Program-made: the position numbers and the translations under genes | The notes under the pieces: model-generated | What the model was told of the DNA's origin: nothing | The model's database searches: none | Seen by the model: only the letters and a program-made list of their open reading frames with translations | In this document: one piece after another, positions 1 to 11,130 of the stretch | How positions within the stretch are numbered: the first letter of the stretch is position 1 | How the letters are laid out: every line of letters starts with the position of its first letter | DNA from: Pachypanchax playfairii | Taxonomy: Eukaryota > Chordata > Actinopteri > Cyprinodontiformes > Aplocheilidae | Reading direction: 5' to 3' | Length of the DNA: 64,000 nucleotides | NCBI GenBank assembly: GCA_006937955.1 | Contig: SSNP01000124.1 | Span: 321,175-385,174, forward strand

Positions 1-316
1 TGCCAAAGCCTGCAGGCACCGGTTGGGCTTAGGGCCCATTCTACCCGGGGCCTGTCTGCATCCTGGGCCCTCTTTAGGGGGCTGTCTGTCCAGGAGATTT
101 GTGCTGCAGCGAGCTGGACGTCTCCACTCGCTTTCACACGGTTCTATAAATTGGACAGGTTTGGACCCAGCGATGACTCATGATGTTCTGGGTGTGGGGT
201 CCCGAGCAGGTCAGAACGTCTCCCTGTGAGGGTTGGTGGTCACTGGATAAGCTGTCTGGCAATACGGGAGTCCCGATATCCCATAGTGAGACATCGAAAC
301 GAATGTTATGAAAGAG

Positions 317-604
317 AACTTTAGGTTACTGTCGTAACCCCGGTTCTCTGAGTAACATGAGTGAGATGTCTCACCAGACAACCCTTCTTGCTGGGCGAAC
401 CGAAAAGAGGTGTTTATCTTGAATGGTGTTACGTGGTGACCCATGCTACTTGGCGTGTGACGTGGACGTCACAATCACCAGCCAATCAGGATTGACGTAA
501 TAAGATAAGTGCTTCTCAGAAATCCGCCGGAGGGGCGTATTCCATAGTGAGACATCTCACTCATGTTACTCAGAGAACCAGGGTTATGACAGTAACCTAA
601 AGTT
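317..604. mobile_element. Foldback (MITE-like) element with 58-bp inverted arms
   Basis: Seen: bases 317–374 are the reverse complement of 547–604 with only two mismatches in 58, around a 172-base centre. The arms contain the words GTAACATGAGTGAG and GAGATGTCTCAC. There is no coding potential. Such near-perfect arms are typical of small non-autonomous DNA transposons in teleosts. I see no clear target-site duplication, so the superfamily is not assigned. It lies in the intron upstream of the ubtd2-like last exon. Confidence 0.7.
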
Positions 605-1743
605 ACTTCTCCCTCATTGGTTTTGTAGCATGTCGCTTATGATAATTTTATATTAAATGCATCAAATTTCAAGCACAGTCAGATTTCTTTGAATATAGAA
701 GGTTGGAATCGGACTTCATGGTCAATAATTCTCAATCTAGAGAATTATTTGCATGTGGTACTTTTGTTTTTGCCCTGGAAGCAGAGCCTGAATATTGTAA
801 GTTAAACCATGTCGTTCACATTATATGGTAGTCTGTTTATCACAAAGAAAATCTTGCTGCTTGGTATTTTTTTGTTTTTCTTTATTGTAGGTAGCACATA
901 ATTCATTCCAACTTTTTGGGAGATTCAAACCAAGTTAAACTTTACTTTTACTGCTTTACTAAAAACAAAAATAGAGACAACAAATTACACCTGCTTTGCA
1001 CTAACTACCGGTTCGTTTTGTAAAAGCATCCATTTTAACATTTTAGTCCCCATTTTTAGAGCCCTCTGCTGTCAAGCTCCACTTTACATCTCTGACCTTT
1101 TCATGCTCCACACCCCCTGTTGCAGTCTGAGATCATCATGTCAGTGACTGCTAGTTGTGCCACAGACTCATTTTAAGATTCGACTCAGCTCTTTCACATG
1201 AACAGCCCCAAGGTTGTGAAATGGGTTGTCACCCTGACCCCACTGATTCTGCCGATTCTTTCAAAAACCAGCTAAAACCCTAGATTTTGATTAGATAAGA
1301 CTTTCTCTAGTCAAAAACCTCCCTCCATTTTAATATTTTTTAATCTTTTTTATATCTTTTATGTTTATCTGTTTTTACTTTTTGTTTTTATTACATGAGA
1401 AGTGTTTTATTGTTACATTTGACTTGAGCCAGTATCTCACTGAGTTGCAACTGTTGCAAACAATTTGTGACAGTTTGCAAAATTCCTCTTGCTTTTGTGA
1501 TGCTTGAATTTTAAACATGTTCAAAAATTGGCAAGAAAAATCTTTGTAGGGTTTGTCAGCCAGTCTGTGTATAAAATGATGGTAAGTTGTGAACACATTG
1601 AGACGGATAATGTACTTTGTGACCAAAGTATAACAAGAGAATTTGCATGTTTTCTTGCTATTTTAAGTCTCTAACTTATCGCCAACAGTAGCAGCTCAGT
1701 GGGATACTTCAAATACTCACTAGTCCAGCACAAAGTTCACTAC
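605..1743. other. Intronic stretch without recognisable features
   Basis: AT-rich sequence between the foldback element and the first TTAA-flanked repeat. I see no exon, RNA gene or clear repeat. It is presumed intron of the ubtd2-like gene, because that gene's last exon at 7,048 begins with a splice acceptor and no earlier exon was found in the window. Confidence 0.5.
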
Positions 1744-2337
1744 TTAAAGAGGCCCTTCTATTAAAACTGTTTTTTCTGAGGTTTTTTGTTGAATATTTTA
1801 GCTCAACAGGTGTTCTTACCTTAATAGTGGGTGTGAAAACAGGTCAACAACTTCTCTTTCAGTTTTAATCTCTCAAACTACGCAGGTGGCGATAACACCC
1901 GAGTTCTCCCGAGTCCAAACGGCCTGTATCTGTTTCGTCACAACTCCTTTGTTCGTTAGTATTCGGCATCTCCCCAGTTGAAACCATGCCTAGCATGCTG
2001 CTGGCTAAAAGCTGTAGCATAAGACGTAGCAAACAGGAAGACACGACGTCTGACGTTGCCATGCACAGCGGGGCAGGAAACAGTATTCTTTGCTCTCATA
2101 GGCTAGTTTGTTAGCCAATCTGAGTCCAGCAAATTCGAATAATGAATACGAACGAGCTGTTGACGAAGCAGCCTGATGGAAGGAGCCGGAACCACCCGAA
2201 TTTTAATGCAGACAGATTGAAAGGTCTGTTAATCAGTGTTTCCGGACGTTTTTTAGATATAAAATGTTTCATATTACTGGTTAATACTTAAGAAATAACC
2301 ACAAATTCCTGAAATTTGTATGAAATGGCCTCTTTAA
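1744..2337 (+). mobile_element. TTAA-flanked non-autonomous repeat, copy A
   Basis: Seen: a 586-base element bounded on both sides by TTAA, with short inverted ends (AGAGGCC at the left, GGCCTCT at the right). Two more copies of the same family lie at 45,080–45,638 (same orientation) and 57,374–57,935 (inverted), each also bounded by TTAA. Known: piggyBac-superfamily transposons insert at and duplicate TTAA. Inferred: a piggyBac-type MITE; alternatively TTAA is simply part of the terminal repeat. No open reading frame of note. Confidence 0.75.
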
Positions 2338-2467
2338 GAAATCAATATCTTATTTGTAATTACCTGCTGCAGACAATTATTGAACAGATAATTTTTTCTT
2401 AGCTGACTTAAATTGAGTTCTGTCAGTTGTTAAAATCAATTCAATTTGATAAACACCTGCATTGAAT

Positions 2468-2732
2468 GGTAAATGTCTTGTATTTTTGTAGCACTTTTCT
2501 AGGCAATCAGACCATCCAAAGTTTTATATTTACCCATTCACACAACCCGATAGGTCAATCGGGGGAGAAGGGAGGGGCTAACATTTGTACAACCTGATAT
2601 GCAAATCGGGGGGCAACTCGGTGTTCAGTGTCTTGCCCAAGGACACTTCGACATGTGGTGGTGGAAGCCGGGATTGATACCAACCTTCAGATTGGAAGAC
2701 GACCACTCTACCCACTGAGCCACAGGGGTTAA
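2468..2732 (+). repeat. Degenerate teleost interspersed repeat
   Basis: The stretch shows words common to a very abundant teleost repeat: a 'gtagcacttttcta'-like start, 'acccattcacac', then 'ttcagtgtcttgcccaagga' and 'cacttcgacatgtgg', closing with 'ccactgagccacagg'. A related but distinct copy sits at 62,935–63,156. Family name not assigned from sequence alone. Confidence 0.6.
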
Positions 2733-4379
2733 CAGCTGATCCCATTCACATTCTCTTTATTCAGTAGAAAGGAAATTGTAAAATGGAACAGAAAACAAAC
2801 CCTTTGTGTTCCTGGAGATAATTTAGCTTCATATGGAATTGTGTTAGTTTTGGTGAAGGCTTTTAAAAGGACCTTTTGGTGACATCACTACATATCTTGC
2901 TAAATTTACTCCTTCTGTCTTTCATTCCCGCACCAACTGGGGCAAAACCTTTACTGAGGCCTGCATTTACTCTAACATCCCCTTCTTTGCTGTACTGCAG
3001 CTATGATCGAGGCACCATACATAGTGCAACATCCTGTGGGGTTTTAGTTCAGTGTTGTTCACCGCAAAACTCACCGTCTCTCTCGTGTGGTACAGTCAAG
3101 TCATACTACAACAGAAGGGATGCAGTGACCTTTTGAAATGTTTGCAAAGGCTGTAGAGAGGTGGGTTTCTTGCTTTGGTGGAGAAAGTTTTCATCCACGT
3201 CTTTTTTTTTGTTTGTTTCTTTGTTTTTTTTATATCTGATCATTGCTGGTTATTCTCAACTGTTTAAAAGACATTAGGAGTTATGTTACTGTTTCAAAAG
3301 TATTGTTTCATTTAATTAGCTCTAAAAATTTGAGCCACTAAAACAATAGTTCCTAAACCTTTCAGCTTCTGACTCACAAAATAACAGTTTCAGGCTTGTG
3401 GTCCCAAATGCTGCTAAAATAAATAAATGAGAGCACAATGAAAACACAAAAAACTTGTTTTATACTCTTTGTGTCAATTTCTGACACATTTTGAGCTCTT
3501 TTATCAATTATAGTAAAAACATGGTATTATGGAGTGGTTTTTGTTTTAATGAAATTGCTGGGTATGATCTCTCAAGATCCCCAACTCAGTGCTCTGCAAG
3601 CTGCAGTAGGGTCCCGACCCCACCTCAGAAAACCCATCACCGCAGTAAACTTACTGCATGATATCAGGTCTGAAAGTTTCTAGATGACTGTAGGGTGGAC
3701 CTGCCACACTGAATTCCCCCTGAGGAATGCTGGGGGTCTCCCGTGTAAATAATGACTTCCGCACAACACCTTCTTTTCCCATCATTTATATATTTTTTTT
3801 TCCTTTTCTGTGTTTGAATCACTAATGACATGCTGTTTCATATATAGCATCCTGACCTTTTTGTTCTCCTGCTTTCATTCTCTGACCCTTTCTTTCAGTC
3901 TTGGTTTTTATCTACTTTAACTCTCATTTCTCCATTTAGTCATATTACAGAGCAATGGGAATTATAAGACTTGTTAGATGGAAAAATTTTGTTCATTTTG
4001 GACTTCCACTTTTAAAAGGCAATATTGAAGTTTAATAAAAATCAAATGTATATGTGCCTAAAAGTTGCCAAGTTCAAGCAAAGCAAAGCTCATCTCATAT
4101 CTTTTACCCTAATCATTAAAATGGATTACTAAATCATATAACCCAAATTATAAAAAAGTGTGTGCTCAACATATCAGATGTTGAAACAAAGATATTATTC
4201 CATTTCATAGAAAATATTTGCTCATTTTGAATTTGATGGCAGAAACACAGGAGTTTGAACAGGAGCAGCAAAAGGCTCAAAAAGTAATCAGCACAATTCA
4301 AAACAACTGGAGGAACATTTGACAACTTCTTAGGTTAATTGGCAGTAGCTAAATAACATGATTGAGTATAAAAGGAGCA
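2733..4379. other. Intronic stretch without recognisable features
   Basis: AT-rich DNA with short reading frames that show no domain, codon bias or splice structure. I see no gene, RNA or clear mobile element here. Confidence 0.45.
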
Positions 4380-5460
4380 TTCCAGAGATACAGAGGTAGA
4401 TGCCCGAACCACTGCAGCTGACTCCTTTCAGTGTGGAGGAGCAGTGGCTCTACTTCAAGCCCCTCCAGATGATGGAGCTCCTCACCTTATCTCTAAGGCT
4501 AAACCCAGCCATCCTACAGAGGAAGCTGCTTGTATCTGGGATCTTGATTTTTTTTGGTCAGGATCCAGATCTCATGACCATGAGGGTTGGAATGTAGACA
4601 GACCAGTAAATCAAGAGCTTTGCCTTCCGGCTCAGCTCCTTCCCTATGATAGACCAAAGCAGCGACCTGAGGATGAAGCCCCAATCCATCGGTCCATCTA
4701 CCACTCTCACTCGTGAACAAGATATTCAAATACTTAAACCCCTCCACTTGAGCCAAAAACTCACTGCCTCAGATTTTGAGGAACAGATTCATCCCAGCTA
4801 CTTCACATTAAGCTGTGAACTGCCCCAGTGCACACTGGATGTCTTGGCTTGAAGAAGCCAACAGAGCATCATTCACAAAAAGCAAAGATTAGATCTCAAA
4901 GGTTCCAAACCAGACACCCTCCTTGCCATGGCTGCATCTTGAAATCCTGTCCATAAACACCACAAATAGGATCAAGACAAGAGGCATCCCTGATGAAGTC
5001 CAACTTACACAGGGAACAAGCCCAATTTACTTCTGAGAATACATACACAGCTCTTGCTTTAGTTAAACGAGGACTGAATAGCCCGTAGAAGTGGGCCTGA
5101 GACCCTGTACTCCTGTAGAACCCCGCCAAAAAGTGCTTGGGGGGATCCGGTTGAAAGTTTTCTCCAAGTCTTCAAAACACATGTGGACAGAAAAGGCAAA
5201 TTCCCCTGACCCCCTCAGCAACTCCATGAGGATAAAGATCTGGTTCACTGTTCCTTGAGCAGGGCAAAGACCACACTGTTCCTCCTGAATCCAAGGTTTG
5301 AAAATCGGTAGGACCCTCCATTCCAACAGCTGGTAGTAAACTTTCCCTGGGAAACTGAGAAGTTTGATTCTCCTATGGTTGGAACACTCTCCGGTCCCCC
5401 TTTTTGAAAATTGGGAGCCCCACCCCAGTTGAAACACCAGTTCAAGATGAATCATTGAAA
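4380..5460 (-). pseudogene. Decayed non-LTR retrotransposon (LINE) reverse transcriptase
   Basis: Read on the minus strand, successive pieces in different frames match the order of a teleost LINE reverse transcriptase. Near 5,380–5,070 there is a segment with 'NHRRIKLLSFPGKVY', 'IQEEQCG' and 'FEDLEKTFNRIP'. Near 5,000–4,860 there is a degraded 'GLHQGC' and a remnant of the catalytic FADD block. Near 4,750 comes 'VEGFKYLNILFTSE', followed by the C-terminal region down to about 4,390. Frameshifts and in-frame stops break it throughout, so it is not functional. Clade not assigned. Confidence 0.8.
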
Positions 5461-5639
5461 TGTAAACATGATCGAGGTGATCAGGTGTCTTCTCTTGGCC
5501 AAAGCTCAGGTGAAGGTTGAGGTGAAGTGGAAAAATGTTCTATTTTTAGATTTATTCAAAAGTTAAAATTGTTATAGGAACCATGAACACTGTGTCCCGG
5601 GGACTAAATGGAAGAGAAACCGTTTAGCTTGTTATCAAG

Positions 5640-5740
5640 CTTGTTGTGGCCGTGGTCTCACAGATGAAGATGGGTTAAATGCATAATTTCCCCAAGAGGG
5701 ATCAATAAAGTATAAATTATTATTTTATTATTATTATTAG
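5640..5740 (+). repeat. Probable retroelement 3'-tail fragment plus ATT tract
   Basis: The words 'gatgggttaaatgca', 'atttccccaagagggat' and 'caataaagtata' resemble the 3' tail of common teleost retroelements, and are followed by an ATT/TTA-rich tract. Short fragment; family not assigned. Confidence 0.4.
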
Positions 5741-7047
5741 CCCCGGTCCAGGACTGCAAAACAGCTGGAATCCTCCATCAGACAAGAATGGGAGAATATT
5801 TCTGTCCTCTAAAGCTCCAGCAACTGGTCTCAACATTTCCCAGATGTTTACAGACAGATGTTAGAATAAAAGGAGATGCTACACAATGATACTCAGCATC
5901 ACCCTGTTCCAACTATTTTGAGATGTTTTGCTGCCACCAAATTCAAAATGATCTCAGTTTCAATATCTGATATGTTGTTCGTGTTTTATTAGGAATAAAC
6001 TATGGGTTTATGAGGTTTGCAAATAATTACATTCTGTTTTTATTACAGTTTAAACAGTGTTCCAACTTTTGGAAATTGGAGTTGTAAAAAAATTATGGTA
6101 AAAGTTTAGAATGTATTCAGTTCTATAATAGAATCTCCCAGGTTATAATTTACCGTCACTTATGGATCATAAAATGTGCCTTCCGACAGTCATGTTTAGT
6201 TTGTGAGTTACTGTAAATTATAACTTAAACAATCATTTATCATTTCCAGAAAGTGTGCCGGGCTTCCATAATTATGTTTAAATATAGATCTGAGTATTAA
6301 ACAAGATTACATTTCCTACCAAGGTAAACAGTGAATGTTATTACTTCAATTTTATATATATTTTTTGTTTTAGTCAGTAGGTTGAATTCCTTATAGGCTA
6401 ATGTGTTTATGAAGGTTCTGGGTCTTCTAGGCCATGCTAACCCTTAAGTTCAAACAAACAGCTGGACTTTTGGGATTTTTGAAGATATTTTGCTTCTCAT
6501 CTGTGAATCTTTTTGTTCAAACAGAAAGGTTCTGTGTTCCAAGCTTTCAAATTGCTCCATTTATACAAGCTTACTCACAAATACCTCCCCCACCCTCCTA
6601 CAGGTTGTTAGGGCCTTCATCCACAAACGATGTTTTGGTCACATGCATGTAGATCCAGACAAATCTAGATTCAAAGCTGCATTGTAAGTACTAGGAAGTT
6701 GAAGGCTGAGAACTCCTCCTCTTTTTTAATGTTTTTGTTTGACAAAGATAGAGCCTCTATCTCGTCTCTCAAACCGTCAGCCTTCTTTGTCCAAAATATG
6801 AACATTACTGTCCTCTAAAGATTATCCCTCGTCCTTGAGATGCTGCTGGAAACAGACGACAAAGGCCCTGACAAGCCTCATGGAGGAGGAGGGATTTGTG
6901 AGTTGGCTTGCTTTGACTAGAGCACTCACTACAATTAAAAAGCTTGGAAGTCTGCACTCTTCTGTTTGATCTCAAAAAATAGTTATGTTAATGCAAAAAA
7001 AAGGTTTTGAGCCAATTCTTCAAAGATTTTTTTCTGTTTTTCTGTAG
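5741..7047. other. Intron upstream of the ubtd2-like last exon
   Basis: AT-rich intronic sequence ending in a good splice acceptor (T-rich tract, then TGTAG) at 7,047. No other exon, RNA gene or clear repeat was found. Confidence 0.55.
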
Positions 7048-7559
7048 GAGCTCTGACTGAATGTTACGATGAACTGGGAAATCGCTACCAGCTTCCAGTG
7101 TACTGCCTCTCTCCTCCTGTCAACATGATCGATGAGCGCTGCGATGAGCCCGATGGTTCAGATCCAGACTCCGTGGCAGCGGACCCATCCACGGGCAGCT
7201 CCGGCGACCCTGTCCCGGGAGGCGAGTGCCAGCTTCGGCTCCGGCTCTCCACGGGTCGCGATCTCCGGTTGGCGGTCCGCTCCACGGACACAGTGGGCAT
7301 GATGAAGCGTCGTCTGCAAAGCCAGGAGGGCGTGCCTGCTCCGAGCCAGCTGTGGTTTTTCTCAGGTCGTCCTCTAACAGACAGGCTGCGATTGGACCAA
7401 CTTAACATTTCCAGGGACTACGTTGTTCAGGTCATCCTCAGCCAGCGTCCACCACCGGAGCCTGTAACTCCACCAGGACACACAGCGGAGGCCTGTGGGA
7501 CGGCAGCGGTGGAAGGAGTGTCTGCACTCCCTCAGGAGCCGACCCCGGTGGAAAACTAA
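7048..7559 (+). CDS. ubtd2: Ubiquitin domain-containing protein 2-like, last coding exon (partial)
   Basis: This exon encodes the C-terminal 169 residues, beginning after the acceptor TGTAG with phase-1 continuation and the family block 'ALTECYDELGNRYQLPVYC'. A linker follows, then a ubiquitin-like domain ('ECQLRLRLSTGRDLRL', 'STDTVGMMKRRL', 'WFFSGRPLTDRL', 'DYVVQVIL'). It stops at TAA 7,557–7,559 after the terminal TPVEN, which is also the C-terminus of mammalian UBTD2 and not of UBTD1. Known: UBTD proteins bind E2 ubiquitin-conjugating enzymes. Earlier exons lie upstream of the window. Odd: the linker and the tail after the ubiquitin fold are longer than in mammals, and the exon is far more GC-rich than its surroundings. 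The internal ATG at 7,098 is not the real start. Confidence 0.88.
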
Positions 7560-8360
7560 AACCCCTGGAGCCGGGCAGGCTGCAGACCTGGCAGTGGGAC
7601 AGAAAGAGGACAAACAAGAGACAACACAGAATTAAAGATGTATCCTCTCCTCTTCTGTGCTCTTCAGTTGTTTTTGCTGACAAGGGCTAAGTTAGGAGAG
7701 AGGTTAGCATCTGCTGGCCCTTTAAGACTCTTCTACAGAGAATAAAAATGCTCTTTTCTTTGGGTTTTACACGTTCAAATTTTGACCTCTTTTTAAAGTC
7801 TTTTTAACCGTTCCTATGGAAACCAAACAACAAAAAGATACTGTCAGATACTTGGCAACACTGAGATGTGAACGTTTCACTTACTATTCAAGTTCTGCTC
7901 TCCGTGTGATGAACTGGTTTTATATGGCCACAGGGTTATAAACACATTTTTCATTCAGACTGTCAAGGAAAAGAGACATTTCAATGATACTGATAGAAGT
8001 ATTTCAGGTATTTTAGCAACTACAAGTATTAAGTACAACATTTCAGTCAGAAGTTTGTGTGAGAACGGTAAAAGCTGTGAAGCAAACGTGTCAGCACAGA
8101 GATTTGCCTCCTGTTGTTTCAAAAAGCCCCACTGGGTGTGTTACCAAACTGCTGCTGGATTCAACTTTACAATCAAATCATCTGATAAACACCAAGTAAT
8201 TATCCTTTGTGTGTGTGAGTGTGTGCGTGTGTACAGATTCTCATGTGATCAGAACACAATACACTTTTATTCATGAGGCAAAACCCCGGATGTTACAGAC
8301 ACGGCTGCATATTTTGGTTAAAAATAGAATGTTTTTAAATAATAAATGGTAATTACAAGT
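7560..8360 (+). other. Probable 3' UTR of the ubtd2-like gene
   Basis: Non-coding sequence directly after the stop. AATAAA signals are present at 7,741–7,746 and again near 8,340. Which one is used cannot be told from sequence. Confidence 0.45.
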
Positions 8361-10200
8361 ATTACCTTATCTCCGTCTAGTTGTATTGTTTTATTATGTT
8401 TTAATTCTCATTTCTAAACCAAAAAAACTAAAGTACACAAGTATGTAATTTTCATCATAATTGTAAGTGTGAGAAGATTGTTGCTTCTTCTGATAATAAG
8501 CAAGTTTGCATTCAGATCATATTTGAGGTAAAGACTAGAATTAAGTGGGAAATAAGTTCATTAGATTCATCCATAAAGAATTTTGATATTAGACCTACTT
8601 TCTTGACACCAACACGTTTCAATACACAAGTCATCTCAAAACACGACCCAAATAAATCTTGTTTAAATCAAAGTTCAACCAAAGTCTAATGGATGTTGTT
8701 CCACGTGGTCTTTTGTGTCAAGTTTGGTCTTTTTCTTCCATCAAAATTCTAAAATATATAAAATATCTGCTAATTCAGACTCAGTTTAAGCAACAGCAAG
8801 TTTCCTGCTTTTCAAAAACATCATTAAACTCCTTCTATATTGTTTTCCTGAAAGCTTCAAGCTGTAGTGATTTGCACGAGTGTCTCAGGTTTGGATCTCA
8901 GCTGGATCCTTCCTGTCTGGAGTTTGGATGTCCTTCCTGTGCACATGTTTACAGGTACTCTGGTTTCCTCCCTCATGCATTCCAAAACATGCATGTAGGA
9001 TGAATTGACAAGTTCAAACTGACAGTCTCATGTATCTTTGCAACGGATTGATGACCTGTCCGAGGTGTAACCCCAACTGTTTGGACCCGCTCTAGTCCTC
9101 CCTCTTTGACCCTGAACAAGACAAAACAGGTACAGAAAGAGTTTTTCCTTCCTAATGACTTAGTCTGAGCTATTAGAACAATAGATGCAGTAGTGATGTA
9201 TGACAGTGCAGCCATTGATTGTTCCTTTACCTCATTTTAATGTCCTCACGTAGACCAGACAGAATAAGAAAAAATTGTTGGAAAAACCACCATGATGCAT
9301 CGAGGTTCAGAGACAATAAAGTGATTGTTTGCTTTGTGTTTGAAGGAACTGACATCGACTGGCTCTTCCAGCTTAACAACAAATGTCATTTAGCTGATTC
9401 TATGATCTGGAAGGAATTTCAGCCCGTCAGGTAACTCGAACAGAACAAGCTGGTGAGGAAGTTGGAGAGTTAATGAACTACTTTATATCTTTAGATGAAA
9501 GGTCACGCCATGTTCAAGTTTAATTCAGAAGAACAAAGGTGGATGTGGGATCAAAAGCTGTTAGTTCATAAGAAGTTGAAAGTGATTAATAACGTTTTTA
9601 GAGGAAGTACTTTAAAAGATTGGAATTTGAGCTTTAATCAGTTCTGCTTTAAAGCAAAACAGTATGGCAGAGTTTGTTTTTGCAAAGTTTCAAATTTGGG
9701 TTGAGAGTCGTGTTTAGGTGCAAGAGTACAGCGTTTCCTTTCAGAGGGCATCAAATTAAAGGAAGGTGCAAATTAGTTCAGATCTGATTTGATAGGAAAC
9801 CACAGAACACACTTTCATTGAGCGACAGTCATCTGTTACCTTGAAGAGAAAACCAAATGAAGAGAATCCAAAATAACTTTATACCTCGGTTAAAGGTGCA
9901 TTTATGGTAAATGGTCTCGTTAGAAAAAGACCTGTGTAGGGGTAAAGTAAATGTTTGTGGTTTTAGCAGTGAGTAAAACACATATAGGTGCAGTGGAAAC
10001 TTTTTGATAGATCGTTACAGGTAACAGCTGCTCTTTTATTATATGAGCTTGTTGTTGGGTTCCCTGAACACAATCCCTGGTCTGTTTGTGTGATTGTTCT
10101 GGAATAACGAAGTAACTCTTTTTGTGGACAAGCTGAGACTGATCCATTCTTGTTCCTAAGATTTCTCATGACCGTGACAGGATGCCTGGTCAACGTTCCT
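8361..10200. other. Intergenic region between the ubtd2-like gene and il12b
   Basis: AT-rich, no coding exon seen. It contains the repeat fragment at about 8,925–9,080 described separately. The rest shows only short unsupported reading frames. Confidence 0.5.
8925..9080 (+). repeat. Degenerate teleost interspersed repeat fragment
   Basis: Words 'ttcctgtgcacatg', 'ggtactctggtttcctccc', 'aaaacatgcatgta' and 'gatgacctgtccgaggtgta' match, with decay, a very common teleost repeat whose consensus runs 'tactccggcttcctccc … acatgcatg … gacctgtccagggtgta'. A reverse-orientation relative is at 54,215–54,350. Confidence 0.55.
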
Positions 10201-10218
10201 CTTAATATGACGCATCCA

Positions 10219-10228
10219 TTTCACTTTC
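10219..10228 (-). promoter_or_regulatory. ISRE/IRF-type motif upstream of il12b
   Basis: The plus strand reads TTTCACTTTC, so the minus strand reads GAAAGTGAAA, a perfect GAAANNGAAA IRF/PRDM1-type core. It shares a 13-base word (TATGAAAGTGAAA) with the second motif at 10,832. Position is about 430 bases upstream of the presumed il12b start. Function is inferred. Confidence 0.5.
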
Positions 10229-10541
10229 ATAAACGTTTCCTTCTCTGGCTTCATCCTTTGTGGTCACTGGTTGAACAATGAACCTTCTGATTTCACGTGG
10301 AATATACAACAAGGAATTAGTCTTTTGTTTCAAACTTCTCTTGTATTCCATGTGACAAACAAAAAGTTCAAGCTTAAGTGTAAGAAAAAAAAAAAAAAAG
10401 ACAACATTTAAGAACAATAACAACAAAATGCCGTTCTAATCCTGGACTTCAATAATTAGTCTGTTGACATTTGTTATTTTCCCAGCTGATGGTGAGACTC
10501 TGTTACGTCATCAGCCTTTATAGTTTTTGTCAGCACTAGTG

Positions 10542-10543
<2 letters not shown>

Positions 10544-10592
<49 letters not shown>
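10544..10592. repeat. (AC)n microsatellite at the il12b promoter
   Basis: About 24 uninterrupted AC dinucleotides, immediately upstream of the presumed il12b promoter and first exon. Alternating purine–pyrimidine tracts of this kind can adopt Z-DNA and vary in length between individuals. Confidence 0.95.
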
Positions 10593-10595
<3 letters not shown>

Positions 10596-10597
10596 TC

Positions 10598-10738
10598 GGG
10601 GTTTTTCTATCTTCTGCTTCTGTCGTAGATAAATACTGCAACCGTGAGCAGGGTTCAGACAAACAGCACTCATTCAGCAAAGCGTTCCCACTGTTCTGCT
10701 TTCCTGTTAAACTCTTTGGGTCGAGTCTGAGAGTCAAG
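10598..10738 (+). promoter_or_regulatory. il12b: Presumed il12b core promoter and non-coding exon 1
   Basis: The first coding exon begins exactly at its ATG right after a splice acceptor, so a non-coding first exon is expected upstream. A good donor (AAG|GTAACA) lies at 10,738/10,739. A TATA-like GATAAATA sits near 10,626, so the start would be near 10,660. GGGGTTTTTC at 10,598–10,607 matches the NF-kappaB consensus at nine of ten positions. All of this is inferred; transcript evidence would decide it. Confidence 0.45.
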
Positions 10739-10831
10739 GTAACATCGATTTTATTCATTTCATTAATTAAATGTCACAAATGTCTCTGTGAGGAACCAGG
10801 AGTTCTGTAGTTTGTTTAAACAATATTCTAT

Positions 10832-10841
10832 GAAAGTGAAA
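10832..10841 (+). promoter_or_regulatory. ISRE/IRF-type motif in il12b intron 1
   Basis: GAAAGTGAAA, a perfect GAAANNGAAA core, located between the presumed non-coding exon 1 and the first coding exon. It shares a 13-base word with the inverted motif at 10,219. Known: mammalian IL12B is induced through IRF and NF-kappaB factors. Use here is inferred. Confidence 0.5.
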
Positions 10842-11130
10842 ATCTCAAGTGGGGATGATAAATTTCTCAGTTCATTTTTCAAATTTAGAAAGGTTATTTT
10901 TAGCATAATAATATAATAATGTTATACCGATTTTAATGTTTACTTTTTAAATTCAAATGTCTGTTATTAAAACTCACAGAGACACAAAAAAGTTACAAAT
11001 TTAATCCTAATTTATAAATATCCTATAAGGGTTTAAACCACTGCTGTGCTTGAGTATTTGCATGCTTAAGTAGCACGTCACAAAATGTTCTTAATTTGTA
11101 ATTTGTGTAACTTTTTGTCACCTGTTTCAG

